The notes beneath the pieces are model-generated. The model did no database searches. It was not told where the DNA came from and was given only the letters and a program-made list of their open reading frames with translations. Both the position numbers and the translations under genes were made by a program. Source: Prevotellaceae bacterium (GTDB taxonomy: Bacteria; Bacteroidota; Bacteroidia; Bacteroidales; Bacteroidaceae). From it: DNA of 50,385 nt. Below are positions 46,354 to 50,385 of the stretch, one piece after another. The stretch spans positions 1 through 50,385 of the forward strand of contig JAQYET010000084.1 in assembly GCA_028723525.1 (NCBI GenBank). Reading direction: 5' to 3'. The stretch's first letter is position 1. Every line of letters starts with the position of its first letter.

Positions 46354-46524
46354 ATGAATAAGATAAAACAAATCATTAGGTTCATTAATATGGTGGTCAT
46401 CAACATCATATTAACAGTAGTATATTTTGTAATAATACTCCCATATCGGTTATTCATCAAGAAACCAAATGCGAACTGGATTTCCGGAAAAACTATTCAA
46501 ACGCATTTAGATAGAATGTGGTAG
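46354..46524 (+). CDS. 56-residue single-span membrane protein
   Basis: Read from ATG 46354, five bases after the DUF5989-like stop. It has one hydrophobic segment (about 13-33, VVINIILTVVYFVIILPYRLF) and a C-terminal basic/polar part ending in LDRMW. Position corresponds to that of an SxtJ-type or small partner membrane protein in similar clusters, but the sequence is too short to name a family. It is the last gene of the tightly packed operon. Confidence 0.6.
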   Translation: MNKIKQIIRFINMVVINIILTVVYFVIILPYRLFIKKPNANWISGKTIQTHLDRMW

Positions 46525-46594
46525 GTGCCAGATAAAATGTCATAAGAAAACATAAACTCACGCTATCAACTTAAGTATTACGCAGATTTTGTAG

Positions 46595-46602
46595 TAACTT
46601 TG
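46595..46602 (+). promoter_or_regulatory. Promoter -7 box for the 441-residue protein gene
   Basis: TAACTTTG lies 23 bases before ATG 46626, so this gene has its own promoter and is not simply the tail of the operon. The -33 element is unclear. Confidence 0.5.
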
Positions 46603-46625
46603 CATATCATAAAGAAGATAACCCT

Positions 46626-47951
46626 ATGAAGATTAAAATCAATAAAGGTAATTTCGGAGTACCAATGGTCATTCGACAGTCATTTAGCTTTAACACTCGA
46701 AGCTATGGCTCACATAAGGCGGAGGTAGTACTTGCAAAAGATGGTGAGTACAGCATGACGATTGACGGCTCATACGCGTATTCTATACATGATGCAGCTG
46801 CTAAACGAAGCCCGTTGTATAAAGATGCCATTGTTAAGGTTTCTAACGAGATGTTGCGAGCCATGGAAGGATGCGATGATGTATATACACGTTTGTCAAG
46901 GAAAACTCCACGTCTAAAACGTCGGGCATCAGTCGAAAGCCAACTTAACAAATTGACTCTAAAGCAGTACGAAAGAGAAAAATTCTCTCTTCCTATGCCG
47001 CGCAAAACTGAAGTAGAGTCGGATTTACAAGAAGAAGCAAACCACAAATTCTTTTCTGTATGGAGTAGCAATTCGTCCAAGAAAAGTGAATTTGTTTCTG
47101 ACACTTTGGAGGAGGAATACAATGAGCGGATATCTAACTGGGAGGAACTTAAGCGGTACCACGAAACAATACAGTCATGCGTAGAAGCTCAGGCAAATGC
47201 AGAGTTCCTGAAAGAATATAATGAGTGTAAGAAGACAATTGAGGACGAATTATATGGTGATGATGCCTATGTAAACCAACAATTGTTTGAAGCTAACTCC
47301 AAGCTAAACTTCCAAATCCCATTTGACGTTACATTAGATGTCGATTATAATAAAGTCGATGGCATTATTGATGCGACAGCATCCTTACCGTCTTTGATTA
47401 CCATCCCAGACAAAAAAGCGGTACCACTAACTTCTGGTAAAATCAGTGTCAAAGACAAGTTGAAAAGAGAACTTGATGCTGATACGGCAAACACTCTACT
47501 GGGCTTGTCATATTATCTTGCTGGGCACTTGTTTAACTTATCAGTAAACGTATCGATAGTGCGTCTATCCGTAGTGACAGGTTTTTCTGCTTATTACTGG
47601 GTTGAGTTTAATAGGAACTCTTTCTCTGCACTTTCATTCTCTTCTCTATACCCTTTGCAGGATTTCTTTAGCCATCCCAACGTGATAGACTATACGAAAT
47701 CTTCCATTGAACTTATATCTGAATCCGATTTCAGACAGCGTATTAAAGATGCGATAAAAGTATCTGACATGTTGTCTCATAATCCAGATCTCATTGTCTT
47801 GTCGGTAAGTGAAGCCGAGAAGATTATCAAGATTCTTGATAGTACAGACGATTTAAAACAAGCTGTAAAGGAAGCCAAATCTAACCGTTCTTCTGTAGTC
47901 GTTGCTAATAAACGATATAAGAACGTACTTTCAGAAATTGACAACGATTGA
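46626..47951 (+). CDS. Uncharacterised coiled-coil protein
   Basis: A 441-residue protein of no recognised family. The first 60 residues are beta-rich. The part from about 90 to 225 is strongly charged and helical, with coiled-coil-like heptads (EEEYNERISNWEELKRYHETI). The C-terminal third mixes helices and strands and ends in a charged helix (DDLKQAVKEAKSNR). It appears cytoplasmic, with no signal peptide or membrane span. Its promoter at 46595 makes it separate from the upstream operon. The stop codon touches the stop codon of the convergent nuclease gene with no spacing. Confidence 0.55.
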   Translation: MKIKINKGNFGVPMVIRQSFSFNTRSYGSHKAEVVLAKDGEYSMTIDGSYAYSIHDAAAKRSPLYKDAIVKVSNEMLRAMEGCDDVYTRLSRKTPRLKRRASVESQLNKLTLKQYEREKFSLPMPRKTEVESDLQEEANHKFFSVWSSNSSKKSEFVSDTLEEEYNERISNWEELKRYHETIQSCVEAQANAEFLKEYNECKKTIEDELYGDDAYVNQQLFEANSKLNFQIPFDVTLDVDYNKVDGIIDATASLPSLITIPDKKAVPLTSGKISVKDKLKRELDADTANTLLGLSYYLAGHLFNLSVNVSIVRLSVVTGFSAYYWVEFNRNSFSALSFSSLYPLQDFFSHPNVIDYTKSSIELISESDFRQRIKDAIKVSDMLSHNPDLIVLSVSEAEKIIKILDSTDDLKQAVKEAKSNRSSVVVANKRYKNVLSEIDND

Positions 47952-48806
47952 TTACTCCCAATCGTTTATATCTGCTTTATTTTTCACTGCATCTGCCAAT
48001 TCTTTTGGTAGATGCGGAAAGAATGTTATACCTGTAATTCGTTCCACTTGTTTCACACTATTGACATACAAATCTTTTTTACGGTTGCCATCTGTGTTTC
48101 TGCAAATAAATCCAATGCCTTTGGGATGCCTATTGTTTAGGCATACTATAACCTTAAAGAACGCCTCTGGTACAACAACTTTATTTTCACCAATAGTCTC
48201 ATGTTCTTGTCTAAACAATATAGGGCCGCAGACGATATACAAATCTCCCCATCTCTCTGCCCAGCGTCTTGTGGAAATTTCAATCTGGTTCCATGTCCCA
48301 CTATTTAGATTTGCATTCTGTGGGCAGCAATTTGAGAACAAAAATGTATTATACATAGCTTCACTGTCCCACTTGTTATCACCTGCAGGGCACATATGCC
48401 CACGCGTCCATCCACTTCCTTTATAATCTGCTACAGTTGCACGAGGGGCAGGAACATCAAGATCTTCATGCCAGGCATTTCCAGGACGTTTTATGTCACC
48501 ATAAGCATGTTCACTTGGAAGATGCCATGCAACCCAATTGGGAATTCTATAATCTTTATTGTAAGAAACTACATATGCCTTTCTATATAATATTTGTTCT
48601 GATACCCCCCTTAAAGGTAATGGCACATCTATAGAACTTACGAGTGAAGAACGATGTGAAAAAGATACTTCACCTATACTATTAGAAGTCGCAAATAAAG
48701 TAGCAGGTCTATTTATGGGACCACTATGAGTAGTTCCGTTTATGTTAAATGCTGACAGTATTGCCAGCAAAAACAGGACAGAAATAAACATCCAACCTTT
48801 TTTCAT
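47952..48806 (-). CDS. Secreted DNA/RNA non-specific endonuclease
   Basis: A 284-residue nuclease of the NucA/NUC1 (beta-beta-alpha-metal) family. The catalytic motif is TRGHMCPAGDNK, in place of the usual DRGHM, and the metal-binding Asn lies in LNSGTWNQIE. An N-terminal hydrophobic segment (about residues 5-22) is a signal peptide or anchor, so the enzyme acts outside the cytoplasm. The start at 48806 is chosen because the -7 box (48812-48819) lies between it and the upstream in-frame ATG at 48824. Such enzymes digest extracellular nucleic acids. The gene ends exactly at the end of the convergent gene. Confidence 0.9.
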   Translation of the reverse strand: MKKGWMFISVLFLLAILSAFNINGTTHSGPINRPATLFATSNSIGEVSFSHRSSLVSSIDVPLPLRGVSEQILYRKAYVVSYNKDYRIPNWVAWHLPSEHAYGDIKRPGNAWHEDLDVPAPRATVADYKGSGWTRGHMCPAGDNKWDSEAMYNTFLFSNCCPQNANLNSGTWNQIEISTRRWAERWGDLYIVCGPILFRQEHETIGENKVVVPEAFFKVIVCLNNRHPKGIGFICRNTDGNRKKDLYVNSVKQVERITGITFFPHLPKELADAVKNKADINDWE

Positions 48807-48811
48807 TAGTG

Positions 48812-48819
48812 CAAAGGTA
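48812..48819 (-). promoter_or_regulatory. -7 box of the endonuclease gene
   Basis: On the minus strand this reads TACCTTTG, followed by GC and the start codon at 48806 a few bases later. It decides the start of the nuclease gene. The mRNA would be nearly leaderless. Confidence 0.6.
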
Positions 48820-48902
48820 GGCATAAAAAAGCATATTTTAGACTAAAAGACCTCTCTTTTACGTTTTTTGAACGATTTTTCTATGTTATGCTTTATTTTG
48901 TG

Positions 48903-48910
48903 TAATTTTG
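48903..48910 (+). promoter_or_regulatory. -7 box of the potassium channel gene
   Basis: TAATTTTG lies 17 bases before ATG 48927. No clear TTTG is found at the right distance upstream. Confidence 0.5.
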
Positions 48911-48926
48911 CAGGCAAAATTTCGAA

Positions 48927-49682
48927 ATGGAAATAAGGGAGCAGATTAACAACATTATTGAGCCAAGAAACGAGAATCTATATTCTCGTATATACGATTG
49001 GCTTATGCTTATCGCTATCGTGATAGGCATTTTTCCATTGATGTTCCGAGAACAAAATCGGTTGTTCTGGTTTTTTGATTTGATTTCTGGTTGTTGTTTC
49101 ATTGTGGATTACATATTTAGGTGGATAACAGCCGACTTGAACTCTAATAAGAATAGAGCTGCAGCGTTCCTTTTTTACCCCATCTCTCCTATGGCTATTA
49201 TTGATTTATTATCAATACTCCCAACAGTAAACTTACTCAATCCTACTTTCAAACTTATGCGTGTTTCACGCCTTTTGAAAGTTCTTAGAGTCGTAAAGTT
49301 CATTCGTTATTTTGAGCCACTGGAGATAATACTTTCAGTTGTTCGTAGGCAAAAGAAAGTTTTGTGCACAGTCCTTTCTTTAGCTTTCTTCTATGTTTTT
49401 ATTACTGCTTTAATCATGTTTAATGCAGAAGAAGATATTAACCCTGAAACTGGACAATATCTTTTTGATAACTTTTTTGACGCCTTTTACTGGGCTGCAT
49501 GTACATTGACAACGGTAGGGTATGGAGATCTTTATCCTATCTCTGACTTAGGAAGAGGGATTAGTATTATGTCTTCAATGGTTGGTATTGCTATTATTGC
49601 TTTACCTTCGGGTATCATAACTGCAGGTTACATGGATGAACTGAAAAGCCGAAGAAAGCAAAAAGGTCAGGTAAATCATTAA
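48927..49682 (+). CDS. Voltage-gated potassium channel
   Basis: A 251-residue membrane protein with six predicted spans. The voltage-sensor S4 helix is visible as LMRVSRLLKVLRVVKFIRYF with regularly spaced Arg/Lys (about residues 110-130). The pore has the selectivity filter TTVGYGDLYP. The overall layout matches bacterial KvAP-like and Kch-like channels. It has no clear C-terminal nucleotide-binding domain. It is divergent from the secreted nuclease gene, with about 120 bases between the two start codons. Why a channel gene is next to a nuclease gene is not evident. Confidence 0.9.
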   Translation: MEIREQINNIIEPRNENLYSRIYDWLMLIAIVIGIFPLMFREQNRLFWFFDLISGCCFIVDYIFRWITADLNSNKNRAAAFLFYPISPMAIIDLLSILPTVNLLNPTFKLMRVSRLLKVLRVVKFIRYFEPLEIILSVVRRQKKVLCTVLSLAFFYVFITALIMFNAEEDINPETGQYLFDNFFDAFYWAACTLTTVGYGDLYPISDLGRGISIMSSMVGIAIIALPSGIITAGYMDELKSRRKQKGQVNH

Positions 49683-49683
49683 C

Positions 49684-50189
49684 CTATGACAATCCCCAAC
49701 CAGTCCTCTTCTTTGTGCCATCCCAGTTGGTAAGTTCGCTGGTGGAACCACCTCCGCCTACACTAGTGCCAGCCCTGCCGCCAGCAGAGAGGAGTAGATT
49801 CGCCATCAAATCTTTGGAAACCGTCATGACATCACAAAGTTGCCGAGTGCGAGATGCTGTAAGACCAGCTTTGAACTCGGACATACCAGTCCACGATACC
49901 TTCTCTAACAGATAGGCAGTAGCCATCCTACGTTGCTTTTCGTCAGTTGGGTCAAGACCATACTTGAATGCTTCAGCAATGATGCCCCACGCAACAGCGT
50001 TACCCTGCTTTGGCTGGAAATCGTTGTCCTTGCCATCTGCATAACCCCTGATGGCTGCAACTCCATCTTCAATCCATTTGTCAATCTGCTTCGAGAAGGC
50101 TTCCTTTTTCTGCTGTATGCCCTCCCAGATTTCTTTGATTTCCGGGATGCCCAGCATTTCCCGGACTTGGCTTTCTGCACTTTCAGCCC
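49684..50189 (-). pseudogene. C-terminal fragment of a mobile-element protein
   Basis: The open frame continues upstream of ATG 50157 to about 50189, where it joins the IS30-like fragment. The fragment reads as a predicted helical tail: EIKEIWEGIQQKKEAFSKQI, FKYGLDPTDEKQRRMATAYLLEK, and a Gly/Ser-rich end GGGGSTSELTNWDGTKKR. I recall similar tails in mobilisation or relaxase-type proteins of Bacteroidales elements, but this is uncertain. The N-terminal part is missing. It begins one base after the end of the channel gene, on the opposite strand. Confidence 0.4.
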
Positions 50190-50385
50190 GTTGTCAGTGG
50201 TAATGGTCTTCAGTCTGTCCTTGTATGGCAGCAGCAGTCTGCTGACTGCTTTTGCCAAAGGCTTCGACTGCTTCCCAAATGGCAGTTTCTGCATGAGTAG
50301 CATGTTGGTGGATTTCTCCACCAGTGTGAGTATGGCTCTTTGGGCAGGGTCGACGATCAGGTCCATCTCAAAGTCTCCAAATCTC
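50187..50385 (-). mobile_element. IS30-family transposase fragment
   Basis: Read on the minus strand from the window end, residues FGDFEMDLIV, AILTLVEKSTNMLLMQKLPFG, AKAVSRLLLPYKDRLKTITTDNG match the catalytic region of IS30-type transposases, including the first two acidic residues of the DDE triad. Similarity stops after TTDNG at about 50187; from there the sequence continues as a different protein in another frame. The part upstream lies outside the window, and the third catalytic Glu is lost at the junction, so the copy is not functional. Confidence 0.75.

Larger units (their letters stand above)
30005..50385. mobile_element. Probable accessory genomic island next to a tRNA gene
   Basis: From the tRNA terminator to the window end the DNA is visibly AT-richer than the preceding core genes, gene content is accessory, and the right end is mobile-element debris (IS30-like fragment). 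The left boundary fits insertion at the tRNA 3' end. A direct repeat of the tRNA end was not found in the window, so the right boundary is unknown. Confidence 0.6.

Noticed and set aside
34265..46524. The operon as a classic tellurium resistance (ter) cluster
   Set aside because: Only a TerY-P-like set is seen. No TerC, TerD, TerZ or related genes are present, so a tellurite label is not justified.

Overview
The window looks like a chromosomal segment of a member of the Bacteroidota, most likely a Prevotella-like member of the Bacteroidales. The reasons are: repeated Bacteroidota-type promoter boxes (TTTG, about 20 bases, TAnnTTTG); outer-membrane and Omp28-type proteins, with short C-terminal tails resembling type IX secretion sorting domains; and the gene run rimP-nusA-infB-sufB-sufC-sufD. 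No species can be named from what is visible. Product names come from motif reading only, without a database search.

Bases 1-29,600 are ordinary, GC-richer core chromosome. From the left: an envelope cluster (TlpA-like thioredoxin, DUF6029-like barrel, Omp28 lipoprotein, two secreted proteins with related C-terminal tails); aspartase (aspA) behind strong terminators; a secreted leucine-rich-repeat protein; a nitroreductase plus M16 peptidase pair divergent from an FprA-type flavodiiron protein; ruvB, an S41 peptidase and ybeY; a reverse-strand group of a GNAT-like protein, parE and coaD; then the rimP-nusA-infB-sufBCD run, with a small secreted protein between sufB and sufC. Two intergenic regions (9775-9862 and 20263-20350) carry the same four-unit, 22-bp-period palindromic repeat in opposite orientation.

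A tRNA with anticodon CAT (29882-29955) and its terminator mark a sharp change. Right after them are short direct repeats spaced 11 bp, which resemble integrase arm sites. From there to the window end the DNA is AT-richer and accessory. The right edge is mobile-element debris: an IS30-type transposase fragment joined to the tail of another protein.

The most interesting part is a run of 17 tightly packed plus-strand genes, 30365-46524, with many ATGA overlaps. It begins with a small HTH regulator and a phospho-signalling set (TerY-C-like zinc ribbon, Ser/Thr kinase, TerY-like vWA protein, PP2C phosphatase, membrane protein). It continues with a complete His-Xaa-Ser peptide-modification set (HxsA repeat protein with peptidoglycan-binding modules, HxsD, radical SAM proteins HxsB and HxsC). 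Then come a zinc-finger/PH-like protein and a membrane protein. It ends with a surface-modification set (SGNH hydrolase fused to a TolB-like propeller, MBOAT acyltransferase, NodU/TobZ carbamoyltransferase, a DUF5989-like mini-protein and a second mini membrane protein). My inference is that phosphorylation controls export or use of a radical-SAM-modified, cell-wall-binding protein, together with acylation or carbamoylation of a surface molecule. Downstream are an uncharacterised protein, a secreted non-specific nuclease and a voltage-gated potassium channel, each with its own promoter.
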